Positions 18,372-27,494 of a stretch of DNA of 53,568 nucleotides are shown here, piece by piece. Source of the stretch: Helicobacter labacensis (GTDB lineage: Bacteria > Campylobacterota > Campylobacteria > Campylobacterales > Helicobacteraceae). Both the position numbers and the translations under genes were made by a program. Each line of letters opens with the position of its first letter. The first letter of the stretch is position 1. Location of the stretch: NCBI RefSeq assembly GCF_003660285.1, contig NZ_QXQQ01000008.1, positions 1-53,568 of the forward strand. The letters are read 5' to 3'. The notes below the pieces were generated by a model. The model did not search any database and was not told the DNA's origin. It saw nothing but the letters and a program-made list of their open reading frames with translations.

Positions 18372-19283
18372 ATGTTGGATTTTTCACAATGCCAAGTGGA
18401 TATTACTAAGATTTATGGTGGCGCAAAGGGCAAGAAAAAGGCGATAATGTGGAAAGGTGCGCGCTTCATGTTGAAGTTTCCGCCCCCAGCAAGCAAAAAC
18501 CCAGAGATGTCTTATGCCAATAGTTGCATAAGCGAATATGTGGCGTGTCATATCGTGGAAAGTTTGGGATTGTTAGTGCAAGAAACCCATTTGGGCATGT
18601 ATGGCGATAAGGTGGTGGTGGCGTGTAAGGACTTTACAGCGAATAATTGCGAGTTTGTGGACTTTATTGCCTTGAAAAACAGCGTGTTAGAAGTGGAGCG
18701 GAGTGGTGGCGACACAGGACTAAGCGAAACATTGATAGTGTTGGAGAAACAACAGATTGTAGATGTTTTGACACTCAAGCGGTTCTTTTGGGATATGTTT
18801 GTGGCGGACACCTTGTTAGGCAACTTCGATCGTCATAATGGCAACTTTGGTTTTCTCAAAGACCTCCAATACAACAGCTATAAGATCGCACCCATTTTTG
18901 ATTGTGGCTCGTGTTTATTCCCGCAAGCGGACACGCAGATCATGCAAAAAGTTTTGGACGATCCCAAAGAGTTGGAAAAACGCGTGTTTACCTATCCTCT
19001 ATCTGCTCTCAAAGACGATAAGGACAAAAAAATCAATCCCTACAATTTTTTAATGACGACAGACAATATAGATTGTCTAAATGCCCTTGTGCGCGTAACT
19101 CCAAGAATAGACATGGCTAAAATTTGCGCCATTGTTGATGAGACACCAGCAATCACACAAACCCAAAGAGAGTTCCTAAAAACTATCGTTCAGGCAAGAA
19201 AGGATTGCATCTTAGACCCAGCCTACACTAGGGCTTTGGACAAGACATGCCAAAACACTTTAAGCCACACATACAGGCTTTAG
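18372..19283 (+). CDS. ctkA: CtkA-like Ser/Thr kinase (HipA-related)
   Basis: About 303 residues closely resembling CtkA (JHP0940), the secreted pro-inflammatory kinase of H. pylori, itself related to HipA. Matching stretches include KFPPPASKNPEMSYAN, CISEYVACHIVESLGL, VVVACKDFT, FFWDMFVADTLLGN and the catalytic loop GNFDRHNGN, then the metal-binding IFDCGSCLFPQAD. The start at 18372 matches the known N-terminus and has an AGGAAAAAGGG site; a GTG at 18309 would add 21 unrelated residues. In H. pylori the gene lies in plasticity-zone mobile DNA; here it follows a Fic gene with a nearly identical C-terminal tail. A host-directed role is inference. Confidence 0.9.
   Translation: MLDFSQCQVDITKIYGGAKGKKKAIMWKGARFMLKFPPPASKNPEMSYANSCISEYVACHIVESLGLLVQETHLGMYGDKVVVACKDFTANNCEFVDFIALKNSVLEVERSGGDTGLSETLIVLEKQQIVDVLTLKRFFWDMFVADTLLGNFDRHNGNFGFLKDLQYNSYKIAPIFDCGSCLFPQADTQIMQKVLDDPKELEKRVFTYPLSALKDDKDKKINPYNFLMTTDNIDCLNALVRVTPRIDMAKICAIVDETPAITQTQREFLKTIVQARKDCILDPAYTRALDKTCQNTLSHTYRL
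19251..19283 (+). repeat. C-terminal tail repeat, copy 2 (end of ctkA-like gene)
   Basis: Encodes QNTLSHTYRL and the stop, the partner of 18241-18273. As I recall CtkA of H. pylori, its C-terminus is different, so the tail appears to have been acquired here. Confidence 0.85.
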
Positions 19284-19299
19284 CAAGTTGTGTGCCTAT

Positions 19300-20138
19300 T
19301 TTGCGTGTGTGTGAGATCAAACTCCTCGCCGTTTGCACCACTTGAGAAACCCCCAAAGAAACTCAAAATATTTATCAACAACACCCCTATTAAACCCTTT
19401 AACCCGTTTAACCCCGATCACCCAGCGACCTTGAAGAAAGAGGCAGAGGTCATTACCTACAATGAAAAACAGATCAAAGTTACCCCCTTTATTCTGCCGC
19501 ACCATTCTAAGGTTTCTCAAAGTGAGTGGGAGAAGTATGGGGGCAGCGATGGCTATGTCAAATCCCAAGGGTTTTATTTGTATCGGGCGCATAGATTGCT
19601 CGTTTATGGGAAATGGTGGGGGCTTCTTAAGACGAGCGAGGCAACTAAACTTGTGCGCATTAAAATTGAAATTTCTAACGATCAAGACGATCTTTGGAGC
19701 ATCGATGTGAAAAAATCTATGGCAAACCCAACTACAGGGATCAAAAATGAGTTAAAACGGATTATGCTCTGTTCTATCAGAAGATGGTAAAAAGCCTTTT
19801 TCTGCGCGTGGGCGCAAGATTGAGGATAAAAGCGTAGTGCGATTTTGGGACTTCATGCGTGTAAATCCTCCAATGCATTTGCGATCAACAAAGACCATCC
19901 TTATAAAAACTTAATAGACGCACTGGAAGATTCGCAAAAGAAACTTTTAAATCTCTATCTCAAATCGCTCCAAGCCTATCTCCCCCTAGAGGCGATCCAA
20001 ATCCAAGTACAACAAAACCTCCACGCTTTTTTGCAAGAAGAAACTATTTCTGAAACTGAAAGAAAAGAAATGCTAGAATGGGCTGAAAAATTGGGCTTGA
20101 GCCCAGAAGGAAATCGCCCACATCGGTGGCTTTAAAAA
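19300..20138 (+). pseudogene. 3' remnant of a MORC-type GHKL ATPase (defence cluster), two frameshifts
   Basis: The encoded pieces match the C-terminal half of the MutL/MORC-like ATPases found with Z1 proteins in bacterial conflict systems. Frame 1 carries QGFYLYRAHRLLVYGKWWGL and LDDLWSIDVKKS-like text up to about 19770. After a shift, SARGRKIEDKSVVRFWDF continues near 19800-19845. After a second shift, FAINKDHPYKNLIDALEDS and LKSLQAYLPLEAIQIQ run to the end. The ATP-binding half is missing: the ctkA-like gene abuts where it should begin. It cannot make a working ATPase. The Z1 gene starts just downstream. Confidence 0.75.
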
Positions 20139-20158
20139 ACGAGAGTAGAGGAGTTGTT

Positions 20159-22792
20159 ATGGATAGTTTTTGTGAAAGAATTTTAGACATGGCTAAAGGA
20201 AATCTGCAAAATAAGAAAATTAAGAAAAGAGAGAATGGCGAAGACTTGAAAAAGGAAGACATAGATCAGGAAATCAAATACATTGAGGATCATTTTGATG
20301 CATACCGTATCAGTCTTCATAGCGACAGAGATTCCTTGGGAGATAATTGTAAAGCGCAATTACGATTGGATTTAGAAGAATTTTTTGGTGTTGGTATTCA
20401 AGAGCCAAGTCTAGGTATTCAAGAGGAAGAGCAAAGAGAGCGCGACACATCGTGGTATAGTAAAAATTTGGAGACCAACCCGGATCGATTCTTTTGGGAT
20501 AAGCAGAAAAAATTTCTTGAAACAGACAAAGAAGAAAGTGTGCCTTTAGATGTGATTGGGGGTATTGATGAGGATACAGATTGGATCATGAATCGACTCG
20601 GTGATCCCAAACAAAAAGAAATTTTTAAAATTTATGGTTTGGTGGTGGGGCATGTGCAGTCAGGAAAAACAAAAAATTACATTTCCCTGATCGGAAAAGC
20701 AGTGGATGCAGGTTATAAATTCATCATTGTTATAGGAGGTCATACTGACCTATTAAGAAACCAAACACAAGGGCGTACCGATCGGATGTTTGTAGAATTG
20801 CAAGGAAATAATAAAAAGGTAGGCAGGCTTACAACAGAGGTAAAAGATTTTGATGAAAACATTGCTGATGCAGTTCTTAAATCGATTGAAGCTAATGCGA
20901 CCATTCTCTTGGTAATCAAAAAAAATTCACAAATACTTGAAAAGATTGTAGATTGGATCACACAACAAAAGGATAAAAAATTTGATGAGTATGCAATGTT
21001 GCTCATTGATGACGAGTCAGATTGGGGATCGAGCAATACAAACAAAACCGACGACAAACGAACAGCAATTAATGGGTGGATTAGGGAGGTTTTAAGTTTT
21101 TTTAAGAAAAGTTCTTATGTTGCCTATACGGCTACCCCATTTGCCAATATTTTCATCAATCACAGAATAGATGGGGATTTGTTTCCAAGAAATTTTATTT
21201 ACAAGCTTAAAACTCCCAGTAATTATTGTGGGGCTCAAGAAATTTTTATAGACAACCCAGAGCAGTATTTGGTGGAGATTGACGACTATAAGAGTGCGTT
21301 TCCGTCCAAAAAATCAAAAACCCATCAAATTTTAGAATTGCCAAAAAGTTTATTAGAGGCAGTTCATGTATTTTTTATCAATATCGCCATTAGGTATCTG
21401 AGGGGGCAAGAAAAGCCCAATAGCATGTTAGTCAATGTAGGCATTCCGATAGAAAGACACATGCGTATGACCGATCTAATCGGTAACTATATCGATCCTC
21501 TTAAAAAAGCAGTGTTGGGATACGCCAAACTTCCAAACCCCGAAGAGCAAAGCCCCTTAATTGCCAAGATGCAACAAATTTTTCAAAACAAAATCAAACA
21601 AGATGGCTGGCATGTTGAATTTTCTTGGCCGCAAATTTTAGAAAAGTTATCTACAATCATCAAGGATGAGGATATTGTAGTTAGAGAAATCCATGGAGAA
21701 GCTAGACAACACTTCAAACTCTGTAACTACGAAGAAACGAAAAATGTCATTGCTGTGGGGGGATTAAGTTTAGGGCGCGGATTTACCTTAGAAGGCTTGA
21801 GTGTGAGCTATCTTATCCGTAAGTCGCAACATTACGATACTCTCATGCAAATGGGGCGTTGGTTTGGTTATAGGAGGGGCTATCAAGACCTCTGTAAAAT
21901 TTACATGCCAAGAGGAGCACAAGAGGATTTTACTTCTATTACCAACAATATAAATGAATTCATGGCACTATTACAGAAAATGAATGAGGAGGGAAAAACT
22001 CCAAATGACTTTGGGTTGGCTATTAAAGCAGATTCAAAGAGGAAACTACGCCCAACAGCCCCCAATAAAAGCAGGCATGCTAGAGCAAGACGGCAGAAAG
22101 AAGAAGAACTATTTGAAACTAGCAGATTTAGTACGAATAAGAGTGTACATGAGAAAAACTTTGACTATCTAGTGGATTTTGTCAAATCACTCGAGGGCTA
22201 TCGTTGTAAAAATCCCAAGGAACTCGAGTATAACAATGTAGGTAAAAATACTCTCTATCTTGATGTTGATAAAAATGAAGTGCTAGCTTTTATCAAAAAG
22301 TTTATCACCGATGAACAAGATGTGATTAGAAAAGGTCTAGAATATCTTGAAAGTAGCGATGAGGCGTGGGATGTGGCTTTATGCAGTGGTAGTGATAAAG
22401 AAGTAGAGAAATTAAAGGAAGTGGGATTGCAATGTAGAGCTGTTTCGCGCAAACATGGAAAATATGTGGGTGATGGGCACATAGCCCCCTCACATAGGAT
22501 ATCCCAGGCCTACCCATATAAGGTTTTTGTCAAGAGAAAATATAAAAAAGGGATAGATAATGCTTCTAGCTTACGAAAAGAATTGGCAAGACCGACCCTC
22601 ATGTTGCATGTTTTAAACATAAAAAAAGACGACAAGGGAGAACCGTATAATAATGTACCTGCCTATGGTTTGTGTTTCCCTAATAGGGGTGAGAGGGATT
22701 ATTCTTCAATACTTTTCGAAAATACGGTGTCCCAAGATCAAATCGATGGAAAGCATGGGCATGGTTTAGAAGAGGATGATGACGATGAATAA
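20159..22792 (+). CDS. Z1-domain protein, P-loop ATPase/helicase-like
   Basis: An 877-residue Z1-domain protein, apparently intact. A Walker A motif GHVQSGKT lies near residue 165 and a Walker B LLIDDESD near 285, followed by SYVAYTATPFANIF and the Z1 segment GGLSLGRGFTLEGL with LMQMGRWFGYRRGY, all helicase-like. These proteins sit in gene clusters with a MORC-like GHKL ATPase, a PD-(D/E)XK nuclease and an AIPR protein, as described by Iyer and Aravind for restriction-like systems; all four are represented here in that order. The ATG at 20159 has AGAGGAG six bases upstream. The acidic tail (EEDDDDE) overlaps the next start. Alone, without intact partners, its activity is doubtful. Confidence 0.88.
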   Translation: MDSFCERILDMAKGNLQNKKIKKRENGEDLKKEDIDQEIKYIEDHFDAYRISLHSDRDSLGDNCKAQLRLDLEEFFGVGIQEPSLGIQEEEQRERDTSWYSKNLETNPDRFFWDKQKKFLETDKEESVPLDVIGGIDEDTDWIMNRLGDPKQKEIFKIYGLVVGHVQSGKTKNYISLIGKAVDAGYKFIIVIGGHTDLLRNQTQGRTDRMFVELQGNNKKVGRLTTEVKDFDENIADAVLKSIEANATILLVIKKNSQILEKIVDWITQQKDKKFDEYAMLLIDDESDWGSSNTNKTDDKRTAINGWIREVLSFFKKSSYVAYTATPFANIFINHRIDGDLFPRNFIYKLKTPSNYCGAQEIFIDNPEQYLVEIDDYKSAFPSKKSKTHQILELPKSLLEAVHVFFINIAIRYLRGQEKPNSMLVNVGIPIERHMRMTDLIGNYIDPLKKAVLGYAKLPNPEEQSPLIAKMQQIFQNKIKQDGWHVEFSWPQILEKLSTIIKDEDIVVREIHGEARQHFKLCNYEETKNVIAVGGLSLGRGFTLEGLSVSYLIRKSQHYDTLMQMGRWFGYRRGYQDLCKIYMPRGAQEDFTSITNNINEFMALLQKMNEEGKTPNDFGLAIKADSKRKLRPTAPNKSRHARARRQKEEELFETSRFSTNKSVHEKNFDYLVDFVKSLEGYRCKNPKELEYNNVGKNTLYLDVDKNEVLAFIKKFITDEQDVIRKGLEYLESSDEAWDVALCSGSDKEVEKLKEVGLQCRAVSRKHGKYVGDGHIAPSHRISQAYPYKVFVKRKYKKGIDNASSLRKELARPTLMLHVLNIKKDDKGEPYNNVPAYGLCFPNRGERDYSSILFENTVSQDQIDGKHGHGLEEDDDDE

Positions 22793-23522
22793 TCCTTGGC
22801 AGGATATGCCAAAAAACACCCAAAGACGGGTTAAGAGCGATTGCGTGCACGACCTCTTTTGGATGGTGGATTTAGAGGGGCGGTATATGCTGAGTATTGG
22901 CGTGGCTGTCAAAACAAAGCCTTGTAAGAGTGTCGCATTTGAGGGTTTAAGTTTTCATGTGGCAAATCAAGAACATATCACGCAATTTTATGTGACTCTT
23001 AACAACCACGCAAATTGGCAGTTCTTTAAACTTGTTTGCGAGGACTTGATCGCCCTTTTAGATGACAACGCAATCACTCAAAACATCGCCCCACAGATCA
23101 CGCAACGGCTCTTAAAGTGGAAAAAGTTATTTGCAAGCAAAGAGGACTTTGGGTTAGAAAAACAAATGGGTTTATTTGGAGAACTGCACTTTTTAAAAGA
23201 AGCGATGGGGTGTTTAGGGATTAAAGAAGCTTTGGATGCTTGGGTGTTTGACACGCAAGACTTTTTATTTGACAATATGGCTGTGGAGATCAAAGCACAC
23301 CCCTCTTCAAAACCCCCAAAAGTGACCATCTCATCTGCCGAACAATTGGAGAGCAGTAAAGAAAAATTATATTTAATCGCCTATGCGCTTACACAAAGCA
23401 CCTATGGGGATAGCGTGGAAGACTTAGCAAAAGACATTGAGGGGTGTATAGAGGATAAAACACATATTGAATTGTTCTATACAAAACTATTTGAATGGGG
23501 TTATAAACAAAACCCCGATTAA
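22785..23522 (+). CDS. PD-(D/E)XK motif protein (DUF4420), C-terminally truncated
   Basis: A DUF4420-type nuclease of about 245 residues. The catalytic region is visible as GLFGELHFL (Glu) and DNMAVEIKAHP (Glu-x-Lys). It overlaps the end of the Z1 gene; of the four nearby starts 22785 gives the family's N-terminus. Typical members are about 320 residues or longer; this one ends after FEWGYKQNPD and runs straight into the AIPR reading frame, so the last 80 or so residues appear deleted. Whether the nuclease core still folds is unknown. Confidence 0.75.
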   Translation: MNNPWQDMPKNTQRRVKSDCVHDLFWMVDLEGRYMLSIGVAVKTKPCKSVAFEGLSFHVANQEHITQFYVTLNNHANWQFFKLVCEDLIALLDDNAITQNIAPQITQRLLKWKKLFASKEDFGLEKQMGLFGELHFLKEAMGCLGIKEALDAWVFDTQDFLFDNMAVEIKAHPSSKPPKVTISSAEQLESSKEKLYLIAYALTQSTYGDSVEDLAKDIEGCIEDKTHIELFYTKLFEWGYKQNPD

Positions 23523-23530
23523 GGCAAGTC

Positions 23531-25282
23531 TTGTTTAATTTAGAAGAGTTCCACCAAGATTTTATGCAAGGGGTTGCGGTTGAAACGCAAAGCCGTGGAA
23601 TGAGTAGGCACGAAGCCTTTGTTGAATCTATTTGTGATTTGCTTGTGGAGGATGGCAAACTATCCAAAGACTATCACTAGCCGAGCACAGCAAAAAAGAC
23701 ATGGAAGTCTGTGGCTATAGTTTCGATGAGGGAGTGCTTAGCCTATTGGTGTCTTGTTTTTTCCAAAGCAATGCACTCCAAACGCTCACAAAAGCCCAAA
23801 TAGACTCTAAATTCAAAAAACTCAAAACATTTTTCATTAAAACTGCGGAAGAGGGGTTTTCTCACCACTCTATGGCATACAACATCTACACCTACCTCTC
23901 TAAAAACATGATCGAAAAAGTGCGCCTCGTCCTCATCACAGACGGGAAGGTAACTAAAAACTTGCTTTCTATTCCCAATGAAACCATGTCTTCTATAGAG
24001 ATTGAACACCGCATTATAGACATGGAATATTTGCATAGGATGTATAAACTGGGTGATTCTGACAATGGTTTTGAGATTGAGGTGATTTGCCTGTCTTGGT
24101 CATCAAAACGCCCACAGAGGAATACAGCGCATATCTAAGCGTGGTAAATGGCGCAACCCTTGCAAAGATCTATGGGGATTATGGATCACGGGGGTCTATA
24201 TCCAAATGAAACTCTCTGTGGTCACTCAAAAGTCCAAACAAGACACTTTTGTTTTTAAAGCGAGCGAATATGCCAACACACAAAACAAGGTCAATAAATC
24301 CGACTTCTTTTCAAACAGCCCTTTCCATAGAGATTTTAAAGAGTACTCAAAGAAAATTTTAGCTCCAGCCCTAGATGGCACACAAATCAGGACGCATTGG
24401 TTTTACGAACGCGTGCGGGGCGAATATTTAACCGCACAAATGTATTTGAATCCCTCAGAGAAAAACAGATTTTTAAAGGAAAACCCCAAAAAAAAGCTAG
24501 TGAGTAAGACACTCTTAGCTAAAAGCGAAGTGGCGTGGTTGCAAGAACCTAATGTTGTTTCTAACGGGGCACAAGACAGCTTTATGAGGTTTGCAAGACA
24601 CATCAGCGAAAAACTAGAAAAAGATAGCCTTAGCATTACAGAAAACTACTTTAAAGAAGCGATCGCTCGCACTATCATGTTTAGACAAACAGAAAAAATC
24701 GTTTTTGGAGCAAGTTGGTATGCAAGTGGGTATCGAACGCCGTGTATAGCTTACACCCTTGCTTACCTCTCGCACTATTTAGAGCAAAAAGCCTTATTCT
24801 TAAATTTTGCAAAGATTTGGAAAGAGCAAAAGGTGCCCGCCCCTCTTCAAGAAATGTTAGCCGTCATCGCTCAAAATGTCTATACCCACATCACAAATCC
24901 CCCAGCAGGCAACACAAATGCCTTGCAATGGTGTAGAACCAAGCTGTGTTTTGAGTACATCAAAAACGATGATTTTCATTTGGAAATCGATGAAAGTATT
25001 TTAACCAGCGCAGAGGAGCAAAAATATATCAACAAAGAGGCAAAAAAAGATAAAAAGCACACAACAGACATGGAAAAATGGATATTCGTTACTAATTTCA
25101 AGTATTGGCCTCAAGTCTTGGCATACTACCAAAGAGAGGATTTAGCGGGGCAACTTTCTGATAAACAAATGGATATTTTATCTAAAATGGTTGCAGGGAC
25201 TTTATATCCTCCCTCAGAGAAACAAGCAAAAATCCTTTACGAACTTTATAAAAATGCCATAAACGAAGGTCTTGTAATCTAG
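23531..25282 (+). pseudogene. AIPR-family (abortive phage infection) gene, broken
   Basis: Pieces of an AIPR protein lie in order. The N-terminus FNLEEFHQDFMQGV starts at 23531 and is shifted near 23678 at a TAG; the EHSKKDMEVCGYSFDEGVLSL frame runs to about 24085; a second shift leads to LVIKTPTEEYSAYLSVVNG ending near 24190. There the central part, about 130 residues including the QIVNGGQT-type core, is missing. The C-terminal half resumes with YIQMKLSVV and SEYANTQNKVN at 24200 and stays open to 25282. The last piece could be made as a 358-residue protein from the ATG at 24206 but lacks the active core. Confidence 0.8.
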
Positions 25283-25421
25283 TGCTGTCTAAATGATTAT
25301 ATGGATGTTGATGAAATCAAAAAAGCTAAAGTAAGCAATGTTTTTTTACCAAATGGATGGTATTTGCGGAATTTTATTGGAATTTGCATTACTTGTTGTA
25401 GAACCCATTGAACTTATATCT

Positions 25422-26108
25422 CTAGTTATTATTTGTTTTTTTTTCTTGCGCCTTTAGAAACTTTAAAAGATGATCAGTAGCTTCTTGTGGCAAGGAAACC
25501 TTTGGTGTGCTCGCATGGGGCGTAATCGCAAACGCCAAATCCCCATCTACGCTATAAATTTCTAGTTGGCAAAAAACCTTTTGTAACTCAAAGCTGTTGT
25601 TTTTAAAAGCCCCTAATAAATCCTGCTTAAAAGCTTCAAAAGAGATTTTAAGATCGCCAAATAACCCCCCATAGCCCCCTCTTAAATACCGCTTTACCAC
25701 ATAATGAGCGATTGCCTTAGAAGAGAAACACCGATACAAAAAATCTTTGATTTGGCAGGGCTTGGTAAAAGTGTGCTTGCAATCCATGCTTTGGCGTTCT
25801 TTGCAAATTTGGGGGAAAAACCAATACGCCCCACAATCTTTTGCAATTTGGCTAAAGTCAATCTTAACAACTTCTTTTTGCTCCCCTTCTTTAGGGAAAG
25901 CGTAAGCATCCACACCCGCTATTCTGCCCTGCTTTTTCAACAAGGTCTTGGCATAGGCTTGGCGTTCTTGCTCAAAATCAAAAGCATAACTTTTAGGCAA
26001 CAAGCCATAATCATTAAAAATGCGCTTACTGATGCGTTTTTCCAAATCACAGCGCACACCTTTTCGGATAAGAAACTCTTTTAAGCCGTAGTAACCCACT
26101 TCTTGCAT
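25422..26108 (-). CDS. Unknown plasmid-region protein
   Basis: A protein of about 228 residues with no family I recognise. It is basic, with many Lys and Phe, scattered Cys (CGAYWFFPQICKE, MDCKHTF, FLYRCFS), a glycine-rich RGGYGGLFG segment near the middle, and a Lys/Asn-rich tail. No signal peptide or membrane segment is apparent. The start at 26108 is preferred over 26165 because AAAGGAT lies five to six bases before it. It is read divergently from the next gene and stands alone, so context gives no function. Confidence 0.55.
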   Translation of the reverse strand: MQEVGYYGLKEFLIRKGVRCDLEKRISKRIFNDYGLLPKSYAFDFEQERQAYAKTLLKKQGRIAGVDAYAFPKEGEQKEVVKIDFSQIAKDCGAYWFFPQICKERQSMDCKHTFTKPCQIKDFLYRCFSSKAIAHYVVKRYLRGGYGGLFGDLKISFEAFKQDLLGAFKNNSFELQKVFCQLEIYSVDGDLAFAITPHASTPKVSLPQEATDHLLKFLKAQEKKTNNN

Positions 26109-26288
26109 CGTTATCCTTTCAGTTTTTATTAAGATTAACTGCGCAAACGCAAGCATGTTAAACAAACACCGCTTACAATTACCTTAAGTGTATAAACAAT
26201 TAATTATTTTCATTTGAGCTTGTGGAGAACTTGATCTTTTTCATCCTTTTCTGTATAAACATTTCAAAAAATTAAAAAAGGTCTGTTT

Positions 26289-27185
26289 TTGTCAAAAAGA
26301 ATGCCACCACGCCAAAAACCTAAACCTGCTTTATCTGTGATTGTATGCAGGGGGCGTAATAGAAACTACCCTGAAGAGCCAAAAGTAAATGCAGATCATA
26401 GATTTGATCTTTTCACACCCCCACCTTTAAAAAGACACCCATTAGGTTTGTTTAGCTCTATGGGTCTAAGACGCTTTGAGAGACTTTATCACCAAGCCCA
26501 AGAGCGCAAAGCCCGCAGGCAAAAAAGAGCTAGAGGGTTTTTTCCCCTAAGGGATAACACGCTTTTGAAAATGGTGTTTAATGTCTATGAACACACCACT
26601 CATAACCAAATCATCCGCCTTATAGGCAAGATTGCCCGTTGCACGGGTTTTACTCTCTTAGAATACACCCTAATTACACCTAGTGCTTATGAAGTGTGGT
26701 TTTTCACTCTAGACCCTAAGAGTGGCAAACAATTAGCCAGATACTCCGAAGCTCTAAGTAAAGAAAATGTCATGCGCTTTCAGACTTTCATTTATGAGAT
26801 TTTAGAGCCACAGACAGAAGTGCCTGAGCAAGGGATGTTTATCTCTAACAATGAATATTTAAAGCTCATGCAAATCAAGCAAGAACACCAAGACTTACAA
26901 ACTAAGCTCAAAGAGATTGAGAAAGACACAACTAAATTTATTGATGCCCTTGAGAGTTGGTTTTTTTACTGCACTACACAGCTTGAGCCTGATTTAGAGT
27001 ATCTCTCTTGTTTCTGTGAAGAGGCTAATCCCTTTATGAAAAAGTATTTTGGGACTTTGATCGGGATTAAGGAGTTTGGGGGGCAGAGGGCTATCAACTA
27101 TCCTCATTTGAGCGTGCAAGAGTTGGAGCGGATAAAAAGGGGGAGGGGGGGGGTTTATTTGGCTAAAACACCGGCGACTAACTGA
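26289..27185 (+). CDS. Unknown basic plasmid protein with coiled coil
   Basis: A 298-residue protein. The first 85 residues are strongly basic (RHPLGLFSSMGLRRFERLYH then KARRQKRARG). A possible globular domain follows (HNQIIRLIGKIARCTGFTLL to DPKSGKQLARYSEAL), then a coiled coil of about 45 residues (EHQDLQTKLKEIEK). The TTG at 26289 has an AAAAAGG site at good distance; ATG at 26301 is the alternative. A basic head and coiled coil suggest DNA or RNA binding, but this is only a guess. Confidence 0.55.
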   Translation: MSKRMPPRQKPKPALSVIVCRGRNRNYPEEPKVNADHRFDLFTPPPLKRHPLGLFSSMGLRRFERLYHQAQERKARRQKRARGFFPLRDNTLLKMVFNVYEHTTHNQIIRLIGKIARCTGFTLLEYTLITPSAYEVWFFTLDPKSGKQLARYSEALSKENVMRFQTFIYEILEPQTEVPEQGMFISNNEYLKLMQIKQEHQDLQTKLKEIEKDTTKFIDALESWFFYCTTQLEPDLEYLSCFCEEANPFMKKYFGTLIGIKEFGGQRAINYPHLSVQELERIKRGRGGVYLAKTPATN

Positions 27186-27494
27186 AAAATGCCACATAAA
27201 ATGGGTTAGATGACAAGCCTAGTGCTAGGCATTTATCTATCTTTTCTTTTTGTCCCTCTTTTGGCATAGCAAAGCGGAGTATACGGGGTTTTAGGGTCTG
27301 TGTTGCTTTCTTTTTTCTGCTCATGCAACCTAGTATATTCTTGTTTTGTTTTTTGATTTCAAATTACAAACCAAGCAAATATTTAGCCACACACAAAACA
27401 CAAGCTAAAACATCCACAAGAAAATACCCCACCAAAACGCCCATACATGCGGCATTTGTGCTAAAATGCGCGCATTTACTAGGCGGAGAATGGC
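27186..27494 (+). promoter_or_regulatory. Intergenic region with hsdM promoter
   Basis: About 300 bases without a gene. Near its end TGCTAAAAT (-10 box 27462-27467) lies about 28 bases before the hsdM start, and GGCGGAG at 27481-27487 is the ribosome site. The rest is AT-rich and shows nothing recognisable. Confidence 0.5.

Noticed and set aside
25704-26084. 126-codon plus-strand frame opposite the unknown protein at 25422-26108
   Set aside because: The minus-strand gene has the better ribosome site and more protein-like composition, so this was taken as its shadow, though with only moderate certainty.
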